A stretch of DNA of 64,000 bases from contig JBBBDQ010000348.1 in the NCBI GenBank assembly GCA_037127315.1, positions 2,603,501 to 2,667,500 of the forward strand, given 5' to 3'. The notes under the pieces were generated by a model that worked only from the letters and a program-made list of their open reading frames with translations, was not told where the DNA came from and ran no database searches. Both the position numbers and the translations under genes were made by a program. The DNA is from Ascarosepion bandense (Eukaryota; Mollusca; Cephalopoda; Sepiida; Sepiidae). Within the stretch, counting starts at the first letter, position 1, and the number at the start of each line of letters is the position of its first letter. This document shows positions 21,415-31,764 of this stretch, piece after piece.

Positions 21415-21615
21415 TTTTTTCATATAGTCCCAAGCAAGGTATTTTACTGCCACTGTTTTGCAGGGTGTTACATAGGAGGAAAGTTATCAGAAAGTGTGTC
21501 AGGTTATAGAGGGTGTAAGGAAGTGGGTAAGAGAAGGATGAGAATACTGATGAGAGAGGAGTGGACGGAGAAAGGAGTATACGACAGAGAATGCAGGTTA
21601 GTAAGATAGAAGATT
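21415..21615 (-). mobile_element. LINE-J-type 3' fragment in tandem series
   Basis: Another ~200-bp 3' end after a short T-run. Truncated at nearly the same internal point as its neighbour (GGATAGGAGATGA versus AAGATAGAAGATTA). Confidence 0.75.
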
Positions 21616-21843
21616 ACTTTTTTTTTTTATAATCATATCGCCCCAGGCAAGGAATTTTACTGCCACTGTTTTGCAGAGGGTTACATAGGAGGAAAGTTAT
21701 GAGAAAGAGTGACAAATTATAGGGGGTCTCAGGAAGTGGGTAAGAAAAGGTTGGCTATGGCCATAAAGTGAGGGATCAGTTTATATATTGATTGTAATGT
21801 AGATTTGGTCCCCCACTTTATAACCACATTATAATAGTATAGA
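21616..21843 (-). mobile_element. SINE-like unit: foldback head plus LINE-J-type 3' tail (T3)
   Basis: The cleanest T unit. T-run 21617-21627, 3' block, then the foldback at 21757-21835 with arms CATAAAGTGAGGGATCA and CCCCCACTTTATAACCACAT. Confidence 0.8.
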
Positions 21844-21905
21844 ATTTTTTTTTTATAATCATATCGCCCCAGGCAAGGCATTTTACTGCCACTCTTTTGC
21901 AAAAC
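21844..21905 (-). mobile_element. LINE-J-type 3' terminal stub
   Basis: About 60 bp: T-run and 3' block, then a break into RTE-type sequence. Confidence 0.7.
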
Positions 21906-22420
21906 ACGTTTATGCTCAACCGTTTTAGTTTTTTTTTTTGTTTTTGTTTTTTTTTCACTTTCTTTAACTTCTGTAGAAGGTCCTGCATTTTCCTTTCCGT
22001 GTCTGCTACTTTCACCGTGTCATTGGCATATCAGATATTGTTGAGATTATGGCCGCCAAAGACGAATCCTGGCAAGACTTTTTTTTTCTCTCATAATTGC
22101 TCCGCTGTTCAGGTTGAAAAGATCCGGTGAGAAAACATATCCTTGTCTTACGTCCCTTCCTTTTTTTGTACACGTGCTGAGTAGACCTCCTATCCGTATA
22201 CAAGCGGTTTACTTCCAATATAGGTTCTTGATTATACTAACGTCTTTTCCGAAAATGTCAAGATTGACAAGCATCTCTATCAATATCTGTGTCGTACATT
22301 GTCAAACGCATTTACGTAGTCCACAAAGCACAGATAAAGGTCCTTCTGCATTTGTATTTCTCAATAGTAAGTCTGATTATGTCAATAAATTCAGTTATCA
22401 CCTACGTTGATCCTAATTTG
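21906..22420 (-). pseudogene. RTE-type LINE reverse-transcriptase fragment
   Basis: Minus-strand frames give DYVNAFDN-like, KKGRDVRQGYVFSPDLFNLN, then GGHNLNNI, a stop, and YANDTVKVADTERKMQDLLQ. This matches the RTE-type pattern VRQGCVLSPDLFNL ... GG-x-NINNIRYADDTV. The catalytic YADD has become YAND and frameshifts are present. Not collinear with the C-terminal RTE fragment at 23.7-24.45 kb, so an independent insertion or a rearranged piece. Confidence 0.8.
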
Positions 22421-23719
22421 CACAGGGACCTTTTAAAATTGCTAACTCGGAATCTATACTGATTTACTCTTTTCCCAATAGTAAGTCTGGTCAAATCTAT
22501 AAAGTCAATTAGCAAGCGATCTAAAAGAAATAACCTACGATCTAGGCAAGGCATGGCTTGTCATCATTAATACCTGTAGAACAACTCTTCTCTCTATCAT
22601 TCTATCCAAGAGACCCCTTTTTGTCTTCCATCCCAATGATAGAAACATCTAAACGTGGTGTAATGCTCAGTAAGCTTTTCTCTCTAGAATCATTACAACT
22701 GAGTAGTGAGTACGATCTTCACTGGGTACCCATATTTTCAACCTTGTGCCACACCTTGGCGACGCTTAGTAAAATCAACTAAACATCCATTTAGTATCTT
22801 TATGGCATAGATTTCTGAATTCTATGACTTCTGATTCCATCCTGACTGCATACTTTGATTTCTCTCGAAGAAATCTGCTTTAATTTCCTCGTCATGCAAG
22901 ATGCAGTTGTCTCATAATGTCTTGTTTCGCAGAATCGAAATTTGGCATTTTCTCATTCTCATGCGTCTAAGATTGACAGCCTTTACTAGTGGTCGACTCG
23001 CCCCCGTAGGCAGACGGCTAGCATTGATTGCTTCAAGGCTGATGGATATCCGAGGGAGAGTCGCTGCTGGAGCCGCACAACCGTCTTGTCAGCAGATGTT
23101 GTGGAGGTTGATGGAATCGTTAGACATTGGAATGGCAACCGAAGAAAATCAATGACATTTACTTGAAACCATCAAGAAATTTTGTTTCTCTTCATATTTG
23201 TTTTTTATTTTTACTCATGTTATTTTATTCGTTCTTTTAAATCGCAAAGAGAAAGTCAGCGTTTCTATTTTGAATTCACAATCCCAGACAGTTTAGTTAT
23301 CCAAACGAGATATTCTCTTTGAAGATTTCTGTCACCATTTCTGGAATGAGAAATTATCATTATTTATATGTTACATTCGGACGTTTGTTTTTATTATCAA
23401 GAGCTCTTTATATAAGTATTGTGTAGAAAGACGACCGACCATCGCTATACTATGGTCTCTTCCAGTAACAATGAAAGCAGTCGCAAGTGAGACACACACA
23501 GTTTGCGTACAGTAGTCTCAAAATATACCACACAAAGATATCCACTACTATTGTAAGAAAATCCACGGGATTAAACAGCTTTTTCATTGATCTTTTGTCC
23601 CGGTGTTTTTTTTTTTTTGTTTTTTTTTTAATATTAAAGAGTTGATACGAGCATTATAACAATAATTGCGTTTTTAGAATGGTCTCATTCTACTCTCCGC
23701 ATTTGTCTGCCTCCCACGA
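22421..23719. other. Mostly unassigned; SINE-like end at 22690-22785
   Basis: The block 22690-22785 (TTCACTGGGTACCC ... CTTGTGCCACACCTTGGCGACGCTTAGT) resembles 28935-28992, where it follows a tRNA-like head. No other recognisable content. The 84-codon frame at 22901-23155 has no motif that I know. Confidence 0.4.
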
Positions 23720-24450
23720 AGAGGAATGCGGCACAATGATTTTTTTCAAGGCAGCGTTGGACTTCTTCTTCTATGTGCCCTGTCCCTTCAGGACGTAGGT
23801 GTTCATGGTTCTCTACGTCTCCTTATCCCTTGTGGCTCTTAGTATGTTTGCTTCTGTTACTCCTGGCAACCCCCGTTCTGTCATCTACCTGATCAGGGCC
23901 TGCAAATATGTTATCCGCTGCCTTCCTCTGTCTCTCCTTCCTTCTATCTGTCCAGTCAGTATCAGGTTCTCCAGGCTCTCCTTCCTCATTGCGTGTCCCA
24001 GGAACTTCAGTTGTCTGTTCCTGATGCTCAGTATTCATTTCCTTTTTGTTGCTATTCTTTCCAACACTTCATCGTTGCTTGCGTGCTCAGTCCAGGATAA
24101 CCGCAGCGTCCTTCTGTAGAACCACATTTCCGCTGCTTCAAGTTTTGTCCTCATTTTTGATGATATTGTCCAGCATTCACTGCCGTATTGAAGAACTGAC
24201 AGCACATAGCAATCCAACACTCTTTTCTTTGTTTCTAGTGAAATTTTCCTATGTGTTAGTACTTTACTCAGCTTCTGTAACACATCCTTTGCTATGCCAG
24301 TTCACCTTCGGATGTCTGTGTCGCACATTCCATCTCCTGTTAGAACACTTCCCAGGTATTTAAATTTTTGTACTTGCTTGATTCTGGTATCCCCCACCTG
24401 TATTTGACACTTTGGGTTGCACCTTTTGCGTTGGACACCTGTATTTTTTT
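23720..24450 (-). pseudogene. RTE-type LINE C-terminal fragment
   Basis: Minus-strand frame 24283-24035 encodes SLETKKRVLDCYVLSVLQYG, then SECWTI, AAEMWFYRRTLRLSWTEHAS and NDEVLERI. This is the conserved thumb/C-terminal region of RTE-type LINEs. Upstream (24370-24440) QKFKYLGSVLTGDG extends it, and downstream frames carry a frameshifted tail. No catalytic residues are included. Confidence 0.85.
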
Positions 24451-25387
24451 TTCCAAGACAAGGCTCTGTACTTCGACTGAGCCTCGCCTCGCCTCGGTTC
24501 CCTTCTGCTCGGAGGTAGAGAATTCGATCAGGTTAATTTCGAGTGGGACTCTTATCGTTAAGGAATATTTTAATTGTTTTTATTTACAACTGCTTAATTA
24601 TTAGCTGCCCGTTCCCATGGATTAAAACTCGCAGTTACTGTATAATTAAATCCTTGAATAGTTTATATCTATTATGCTAATTTTCTATATAAAATTAATA
24701 ACCTTAAAACTTAGAATCATAAACCTATCCTAACGATGCTTATATGGAATAAAGTGTTCAAGTCAAAATTCTCTAACTTTTACTCGGATTGACAAGCACT
24801 TGAAAAAAGGGCGGTGAGCAGAGAAACCGAAGCATTGTAATATTAAAAACAAAGATGAGGATAATATTCCGAATATCAGTAAATATCTTGAGTAGATATG
24901 TCTGGGATGTCTGTTTATCTTGTTCAGTAAAAAGACAAGATATTAGTGATGTAATGAATATGCATACACCTTGGTTACCCCTCACTGCAATATGATCGGC
25001 TGGGGTCAGCCATAAATACAGACTAAGGCGGGGACGCCGAGGACTACGCCGATTGGAAGGTTTATTGACTACGTCTGTTGCATAAGTCTACGCCTAAGCA
25101 TACTGCATACAACTACGACGAGTACCGGTCAATTACAACTACTTGCTAGATTGTCTTACACGGTTACATGGAAATCTAAATGAAGACTTTTTAGAGAACT
25201 TGGTCCTTCGTTCTTACAAAAGAAGTAGTGTAGAAAGGACAGTTTTTACCTTGACACTGCTATTATTTTAACTACCTCCAACCTCGGCGATGTTTACTGT
25301 TTTTAAAAGCAATTATTAGAATTTTAATAAAGCCTAAACTTATAAAAGGGAATTTATACATTTATTTGTTCCTGATAATTATCAACG
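24451..25387. other. Gene-less stretch, nothing recognised
   Basis: No domain match. A GC-richer patch at 24995-25110 might belong to a long terminal repeat, but I cannot find a partner. Confidence 0.35.
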
Positions 25388-25600
25388 TTAATATTTATTT
25401 ATGTAAGCCGAAAGCTTAGACCTGATAAAAAAATCAACAATTACTGTGATTTCTTGTCGTCTTTCAACGATAGCACCATCTAACTTATCAAACGATACAA
25501 ACGGATCCTACACAAAATAAATAGACAAAACTGGTCTATATTATTCAATGAAACTTGTATTAATGAAAAAATGCTGCCAAAATACACACAATTTAATATT
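25388..25600 (-). repeat. Dispersed repeat N, copy 2
   Basis: Inverse match to 15145-15350, with about ten small differences. Confidence 0.65.
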
Positions 25601-25667
25601 TATTTATTATTTTGCTGATTCGAATAGTTGACAAAAAATCACCTAATGCCTCTTGATTCGAACTTTT

Positions 25668-25940
25668 AAAAAATGAGATATAATAAAAAACTCATACTTA
25701 ACATCAGGAAGAGACAGATGAGGTTCCTGGGATATATAATGAGGAAGGAGAGCCTGGGGAATTTAATACTGACAGGACGGATAGAAGTACAGAGAGACAG
25801 GGATAAGCTGCGCGAGACATACTTGATAGGCCTAAGCAAGTGGATGGTTTATGCGGTGTTTGGGCGAGATACCAAAAGGAAAAAATATTGTGAGTCCATG
25901 ATCGCCTACGTCCTCAAGGGACACGGCACATGAAGGAGAA
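25668..25940 (+). pseudogene. RTE-type LINE C-terminal end
   Basis: 86-aa frame: KRQMRFLGYIMRKESLGNLI, then LTGRIE and SMIAYVLKGHGT before the stop. This is the typical C-terminal tail of RTE-type ORFs. Start of the fragment uncertain. It leads into a tandem repeat of its own last part. Confidence 0.8.
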
Positions 25941-25943
25941 GAA

Positions 25944-26621
25944 ATAAAACTAAAAGCGTTCCTGTATAGCTAATCAGTAATGAGAGGAGGTAGATTCATA
26001 TGTAAACAGAATTTGATAAATAAAACGGAAATTATAATGTGGATATAAAGTGGGGAAAAAGTTTTCTATTATAATCAATATATAAAGTGATCCCTCTCTT
26101 TGTGGCCATGCTACTTTCTATCTATTTATATTCTAGATTTATGGGGTTGAGAAAATAGATTGCGGAGCCGGGTTTGGGAGAGATACCAAGAGAAATATAT
26201 TGAGAGTGACAAGAGACAGAGCCAAGTGGAAGTCCGTGATCGCCTACGTCCTGAAAGGACACGGCACACGAAGAAGAAGAAATGAAACTAAAGGCATTCC
26301 TGGGTAGCTAATCAGTAATGAGACGAGGTGGATTCATATCTATATCAGAATTTGTTAAACAAAAGAGAAATTATAATATGGCTATAAAGTGAGGGATCAG
26401 TTCTCTATCATAATCATTATATAAAGTGATCTCTCACTTTGAGTCCATGCTACTTTCTATCCATTTATCTTCTAGATTTATGGGGTTGAGAAAATTGGTT
26501 GCGGAGCCGGGTTTGGGAGAGATACCAAGAGAAAAAATATTGAAAGCGACAAGCGACAGAGCCAAGTGGAAGTCCATGGTCGCTAACGTCCAAAAAGGAC
26601 ACGGCATATGAAGAAGAAGAT
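25944..26621 (+). repeat. ~340-bp tandem repeat containing an RTE tail and a foldback
   Basis: Two full units. The landmark ACACGGCA occurs at 25921, 26259 and 26599 (periods 338 and 340). Each unit holds ~110 bp of unassigned sequence, the foldback module (26030-26115 and 26372-26458) and an RTE C-terminal stub (AKWKS ... GHG). Confidence 0.85.
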
Positions 26622-26737
26622 ATAATAAAGATTTCCTTATGGTTAGTTCAGATATTTTAATAATTTAGTAAATGTTTATTAATGCATAGATAAAAAAAAA
26701 GTTTTCATATTTCTTAATTTATAAATTGGTAAATAAT

Positions 26738-26800
26738 AAATTAGGATGTGCACTGTGGTGCAGTGGATATCGGCTCGAAAAAGGACATCGGATAGCCAAT
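26738..26800 (+). mobile_element. 5' head of an S-family SINE, interrupted
   Basis: GATGTGCACTGTGGTGCAGTG and GATATCGGCTCG match the head of the full SINE at 28.02 kb. The match then fades into Penelope-type sequence. The 3' end of an S SINE resumes at 27537. Confidence 0.7.
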
Positions 26801-27530
26801 TTACGCTATTTGACCTATTGTCTTTTGTACGATGTTTCGGCTGTTGTACGGTCCGGCCTTCTTCAGTAATTTCGAACTGAACCTTTTATTACAATCACTG
26901 GGATATATCATACACAATTCCCCAATTGGAAGTCATGAGTCATCTCCCTCTAACCCTGCAATTTGTTTTCCACTGCTGTAGCCTGGTATTGAACTCACAA
27001 CTCTACGAGTCAAGACAGGAGCTAACCAACGTCTGTAAACACTGATCCTAAAGGATAAGGACAACAGAATTTTTGGGACTTATAAACTTAATGTCCAGTA
27101 ACCCTTTTTTTAGCAGAATTCATATTGCAATTTTTGACACTATCATTTTCTCTGGCATTCCGAATTACTGGTTTCCCATATTGTGTTCATCTCTATGCTT
27201 AATCGACTTAGGAGATTTTTTAAGCCTAGCATATGTACTGATTTCTTAAGTTTACGTAGTTTCCAGTGGCGTTCTCTATCTATTATTTAAACTTCATCAC
27301 ATAGGAGTCGGTGATCCCCTTTCTCCCTTCATATATGTTCAGCTATGCCTGATTTTTCTATCTCCCCTCGTGTTACGACTTTGCCGTGTTCTTGTAGCCT
27401 TACCTTAAGGGGCCGGCCTGTCTCTCCTTTATATTTCTTTCCACAACTACATGGAATGGCGTACACACAGTTCTTACACAATTTCCGAGACGTCGTACAA
27501 ACGGCAACTAAGAAGAGGACAATTATCCGA
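26801..27530 (-). pseudogene. Penelope-like element fragment with GIY-YIG endonuclease
   Basis: On the minus strand, 27490-27330 encodes NCVYAIPCSCGKKYKGETGR, then PLKVRLQEHGKVV and RGEIEKSGIAEHI. This is the GIY-YIG-type nuclease of Penelope-like elements (first motif VYAIP, second KYKGET). After one frameshift it continues HWKLRKLKKS ... LLSRLSIEMNTIWE to about 27140. Downstream (26820-26870) is terminal-repeat-like sequence AAGAAGGCCGGACC ... GCCGAAACATCG. The reverse transcriptase is missing. Confidence 0.8.
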
Positions 27531-27536
27531 ATAAAG

Positions 27537-27640
27537 AAAATACTTTGTCTTCTGTCCAGTCAATCATATCTCTTTCGAAGTATGATCGCCCAAGCATGTA
27601 TCAGGTATGGCACTTAACTGACTGACTGAATATAATAGTT
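27537..27640 (+). mobile_element. 3' end of an S-family SINE
   Basis: CCAGTCAATCATATCTC to GGCACTTAACTGACTGACTGA matches the last ~95 bp of the SINE at 28.02-28.33 kb. Confidence 0.8.
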
Positions 27641-27644
27641 GGAA

Positions 27645-27935
27645 TCATTATTATGGATTCTACTGGGCATAAAGTGGGGACCAGTTTTCTATTGTTATGA
27701 ACTAATAAACTGACCCCCACTAATTACTTCTTAATAATATAATACATCTCTTCCTTCTCTAGCTATGACACAAATAACAGGACAGATTGGGTTCTATTGC
27801 TTTGGCTGGCAATCAGTCTACCGCAGAAAGCAATGGCAACCTACTGTGGGATAATCTTCTGCCCAATCAGTCATGTCTCTTTCGAGACATGATCGCCCAA
27901 AGCGTGTATCACGTATGGCACTTAACTGACTAACT
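27645..27935 (+). mobile_element. Chimera: foldback head plus S-family SINE 3' half
   Basis: The foldback-like module (27668-27745: GGCATAAAGTGGGGACCAG ... CTGACCCCCACT) runs directly into the SINE body from TCTCTTCCTTCTCTAGC to the 3' end. The same chimera is present at 61.13-61.42 kb. Confidence 0.75.
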
Positions 27936-28022
27936 GAAATTATAAATATTGCGTGCATTTGAGTTAATAGTGTTGTATTAATTTTAGAAGGTAAAGATAC
28001 ATTTTTACTTGTTACTATTATT

Positions 28023-28330
28023 GCGATGTGCGTTGTGGTACAGTGGATATCGGCTCGGAACGAGAAACCGGGCAACCGAGTTCGAATTCCAGTTGAATCC
28101 ATTGTATTCACTTACGCGCAAATACCCTTAGGAAAGGTACTAATCCGTCTCTTCCTTCCAGTTATGGGTTAAATAGCAGGACAGATTGGGTTCTATAGCC
28201 TTGGTCGGCAACCAGTCTACCGCAGAAAGAAATGGCAACCAACTGCGGGATAATATTCTGCCCAGTCAGTCATGTCTCTTTCGAGACATGATCGCCCAAG
28301 CGATCACGTATGGCACTTTAACTGATTCTT
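28023..28330 (+). mobile_element. Full-length tRNA-derived SINE, family S
   Basis: The tRNA-like head has A box TGGTACAGTGG (28036-28046) and B box GTTCGAATTCC (28080-28090). A ~220-bp body follows, including a stem-loop CATGTCTC-TTTC-GAGACATG near 28272-28291, and the end is GGCACTTTAACTGA. About ten copies or parts occur in the window. tRNA-derived SINEs are known in cephalopods. I cannot assign this family to a named one. Confidence 0.85.
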
Positions 28331-28865
28331 TTTAAAACATCAAAAACTGCTGAGGGTGGAAGGTTATTAAAACAATAGCGGTGTCAATGAGAAAACGTAC
28401 TTGAATATGAAGGTCAAAGTTTGCCGATCATTTTTCATCGAATCGACCCCCTGGAAACAACGTTTACTTCATACTTTATTTTATATAAAATTATATTAGA
28501 TCGTTTATAATTCGGCTTATATACGCCGTAGGCACAATGTGACTAATTTCAATATATTTTTTATCCAACAGAAATGCTTATTTTAATTCTCTAGGGAATT
28601 CGTCGGCAGCCATATTTGTTAAAAGAAATTCGACAATTCCGTAAAAAAAACCCAGCTCTATCGCCTACTCCCCCATTCACTTTCTAGGCTACAGAAGAAG
28701 TCAAAGTTGGTTCTAGCTACAAATAATTTGACATTTCGATTCACACTCACATATAAGCATTGAAATTAGAAACAGTTCTAAAAAAATTGCATCATCTCAC
28801 TAACTTGTTTAACAAACGCATTATAAAAATTGTTCAAGTTTAAATCAATTAAACCTAATCATAAC
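28331..28865. other. Unassigned AT-rich stretch
   Basis: No recognisable repeats or coding content. Confidence 0.4.
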
Positions 28866-28995
28866 GATTGGGGCACCCCAACGTTGTCTAATGGTTAGCC
28901 AGCTCGTTTAGCTAGAACCTGTTACAAGTGAGTTCAATTTTCACTGAGTACCTCACTTGTGCCACTTTTAAGTCGCGCTTAATAAATCAACTTGA
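28866..28995 (+). mobile_element. tRNA-like SINE head, separate family
   Basis: GTCTAATGGTTAGCCAGCTC (A-box-like) and GAGTTCAATTTTC (decayed B box) are followed by CTCACTTGTGCCACTTTTAAG, a block related to 22730-22785. Confidence 0.55.
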
Positions 28996-29269
28996 TCATA
29001 ACGGTAGTTGTCTTCAAAAACAAAGACGATCTTCTTTTCTTACATTATTTCTTGGTTATAAAATGTATTATTTTGTTTATATATTGTCTGTGGGATCACT
29101 CTCTTTTAGTCTTCTGAAATTTGTTGGTGAGCGCTTTGTATTAATGTTTCATTCGTTTACCATTTTTATAACTGTAGATTGTCTCCTGTTTAACTGGTAT
29201 TTTTAAGACCGTGAAAAATAAACAAAACATTGTAGTAAATTTCAGGATAAATGCCACATGACCGATTAT

Positions 29270-30036
29270 TATTATTATTATGTCATTTTTCATCATATTT
29301 TGATTTCTGCTTTGGTCTCACTACCAACCAAGTCTGCGGGGAGACCTAAGGCAGGTAGTGGCGTGTTGTTATGGCTCCATTTCATGTTTTTCTATCTTCC
29401 CTATCATCTCCAGCATTACATAGATAAAGTTTTCCTTAGTGTGTGGGCTGTACTTAATAAGACAATTTTTTGTATATCTCTCAAGCTGGGGTTTCCAGGG
29501 ATTCTTTCAATGTGTTGTTTTGTTCCATTTTTTATCATTCCAAGTGCACCTACTATCACTGGCACAACTCTTGTTTTCAATTTCCACATTTTTTCTATTT
29601 CAATTTCCAGGTCTTTATATTTTAACAGTTTTTCAAATTCCTTGATTGCTATATTACAATCTGCTGGACAAGCCATATCAATTAATAGACAAGTTTTCTC
29701 CTTCTGGTTTTTAACAATAATGTCTGGCCTGTTTGCTTCAATTTTTCTGTCTGTGTAGATGGTGTAATCCCATAGAATGGTTACATCTTCTATTTCTGTA
29801 ACCGGTGCTGGGTGATGTTCATACCAGTGTTTGCCTACAGCTTTTCCATAATGTTTGCATATTGCCCAATGTAAATATTGCCCAACTCTATCGTGGCGAT
29901 TTTTATATTCGTTTGGGGCAAGCACAGGACAGCCTGAGATTAGGTGGTCTATTGTTTCTTGGTGTTTATCACAAAACCTGCATTTTGGATCCATATTATT
30001 ATGCATAATATTTGCCTGAAAGTTTCTCGTGAAAAG
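29270..30036 (-). mobile_element. Dong/R4-like LINE copy 7, intact 3' portion
   Basis: 5'-truncated copy beginning beside (ATT)n at 30040-30091 and ending in (ATT)n at 29268-29280. The encoded C-terminal part is uninterrupted. Confidence 0.9.
29416..30006 (-). CDS. C-terminal zinc-knuckle and restriction-like endonuclease of Dong/R4-like LINE
   Basis: 196 aa, open upstream of the first Met to the element boundary, so a truncated end of a longer ORF. The zinc knuckle CRFCDKHQETIDHLISGC uses C9, C12, H21 and C26 (C-x2-C-x8-H-x4-C). The nuclease core has R93-P94-D95, then D110 (PD-x14-D), followed by MACPADCN and K/E-rich helices. This fits the PD-(D/E)XK-like endonuclease of site-specific LINEs such as R2, R4 and Dong, which lack an APE domain. 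Terminal motif STAHTLRKTLSM. Probably not expressed from this truncated copy. Confidence 0.85.
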   Translation of the reverse strand: MHNNMDPKCRFCDKHQETIDHLISGCPVLAPNEYKNRHDRVGQYLHWAICKHYGKAVGKHWYEHHPAPVTEIEDVTILWDYTIYTDRKIEANRPDIIVKNQKEKTCLLIDMACPADCNIAIKEFEKLLKYKDLEIEIEKMWKLKTRVVPVIVGALGMIKNGTKQHIERIPGNPSLRDIQKIVLLSTAHTLRKTLSM

Positions 30037-30038
30037 AC

Positions 30039-30039
<1 letters not shown>

Positions 30040-30091
<52 letters not shown>
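30040..30091. repeat. (ATT)n microsatellite
   Basis: About 17 units separating copy 7 from the duplicated segment. Confidence 0.9.
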
Positions 30092-30093
<2 letters not shown>

Positions 30094-30235
30094 ACATATT
30101 TCGATTTCTGTCATGTGAGTCGCTAACGAGTTTATTTATAACAAATCCAGTAATTTTTATTGCTCCTTCCAGTATTGATAGTGACTCTCTTCCTAAACTT
30201 TTGCTCGACGTAGTGTGGAATGTCAAATTCTTGAT

Positions 30236-31184
30236 TATTATTATATGTCATTGTTCATCATAATTTATTCTGCTATGGTCGCACAACCTACCAAGTCTGC
30301 AGGAAGACCTAAGACAGGTCGTGGTGTGTTGTTATGGCTCCAATTCATGTTTTTCTATCTTTCCTAACATCCATAGCGTTAGATAGACAGAGCTCTGCTA
30401 AGTGTGTGGGCTGTACTTAACAAGACATTCATTGTATATCTCTTAAGCTGGGGTTTCTTTCAATGTATTGTTTTTGTTCCGTTTTTTATCATTCCAAGTG
30501 CCTCTTCTATGATTTTTCAATTTCAATTTCCAGGTATATATATTTTTTAATCGTAACACACCGAGCAAGGCGGTAACGCCACTGAAGCGCAGGGTCTACG
30601 CAAGAGTGAAAATATTGGAAAAGAGAAAACCGGGAACCACATCCTAAACAGGGAACAAGGGATGAGCCTCTTCACCTGTCGCAATAGACGTGGGTGGAGT
30701 GTGAACCGGGCGATAGATTAGTCTATCTCTCGGTTTGGACAGATTTTCGAATTCCTTGGTTGCTATGTTACAATCTGCTGGACAAGCCATATCAATTAAT
30801 AGGCAAGGTTTTTTCCTTTTGGTTTTTAACAATAATATCCTGCCTATTTCCTTCAGTTTTTCTGTCTGTGTAAATGGTGTAATCTTATACAATGGTAACA
30901 TCTTCTATTTCTGTAACCGGTGCTGGGTGATGTTCATACCAGAGTTTGTTTACATATTTTCCATAGTGTTTTCATATTGTCCTGTGTAAATATTGCCCCA
31001 CACTATCGTGACGACTTTTATATTCATTTGGGGAAAGTACAGAACATTCTGAGATTAGATAGTCTATTGTTTCTTAGTATTTATAACTGCATTTTGAATC
31101 CATATTTTTATGTATATTTGCCTGAAAGTTCGTAGTGAAAAGACTTTGGTCTTGCGCAGCAAAAATAAAGCCTTTAGTTTCAGA
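30236..31184 (-). pseudogene. Dong/R4-like LINE copy 8, degenerate duplicate of copy 2
   Basis: Same frameshifts and same interruption as copy 2, in inverse orientation. Frame 30901-30644 matches the equivalent frame at 8251. Confidence 0.85.
30545..30732 (-). mobile_element. 190-bp composite of LINE-J ends (duplicate)
   Basis: Inverse counterpart of 8424-8612. Reading plus, it opens with the 3' block (CACACCGAGCAAGGCGG) and closes with the 5' end (CCGGGCGATAGATTAG). Confidence 0.8.
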
Positions 31185-31185
31185 C

Positions 31186-31218
<33 letters not shown>
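31185..31218. repeat. (ATT)n: empty site matching Dong-like copy 1
   Basis: Uninterrupted run flanked by the same sequences (CAGACTT on one side, CTCTTCGAAATAC on the other) that flank Dong-like copy 1 in the left duplicate. Confidence 0.9.
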
Positions 31219-31764
31219 TCTTCGAAATACATGTGCTCTCCATTTTAGTTTTCGATGATGTTGAAAGTCTTCAAGTGAGAGGATGTCTTTTATTCGATAG
31301 AGTTATTTGCCACGATCTTTAATGAATAATAGTTTATTCCAGAACCATGAGGTTTAACTCTCACAAAGCTATTTTTATCATAGATCTTTGTACGGGGTTC
31401 AATTCGGTTACCAGTCTAGATACTTCCAAACAGCTTCGGCACCATTCATACCATCCATGTAAAGGAATTTGTCTGGTGAGGCTATTGAAGAACATGTCTT
31501 GAGATATCAGGTTGACGTTTTTGTTTTGTAGCAACGTGCGGTGTTAAACAAAACTACTTCTCGAATATTCAATTTCATTTTCTCCTATATATAATTTATC
31601 GTACCTGATCCATATCCCAAGTTTTTAGTATTAACTTATTTCACGTGTTTAATATTTAACAATTCCGCAGCCCTTATTTCTGTGATGGATTCACGGTAGT
31701 TGCTATCACTGCTATTATTTTAATTCTAGACCAGTTTCCGTTTTAGAAAGGTTTATCTGATGAC

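Larger units (their letters stand above)
30105..31755. repeat. Right copy of the inverted segmental duplication
   Basis: Reverse complement of 6835-7397 plus 7967-9052. It includes the degenerate Dong-like copy and its 190-bp composite insertion. At its left end a Dong-like 3' stub (CATATTTCGATTTCTGTCATG) replaces the unique sequence of the left copy. Confidence 0.9.

Noticed and set aside
22901..23155. 84-aa plus ORF as a host gene
   Set aside because: No recognisable motif, no neighbouring exons, and length within chance expectation.
24995..25110. LTR or host CpG-rich element
   Set aside because: Only a GC-richer patch. No structure or partner.
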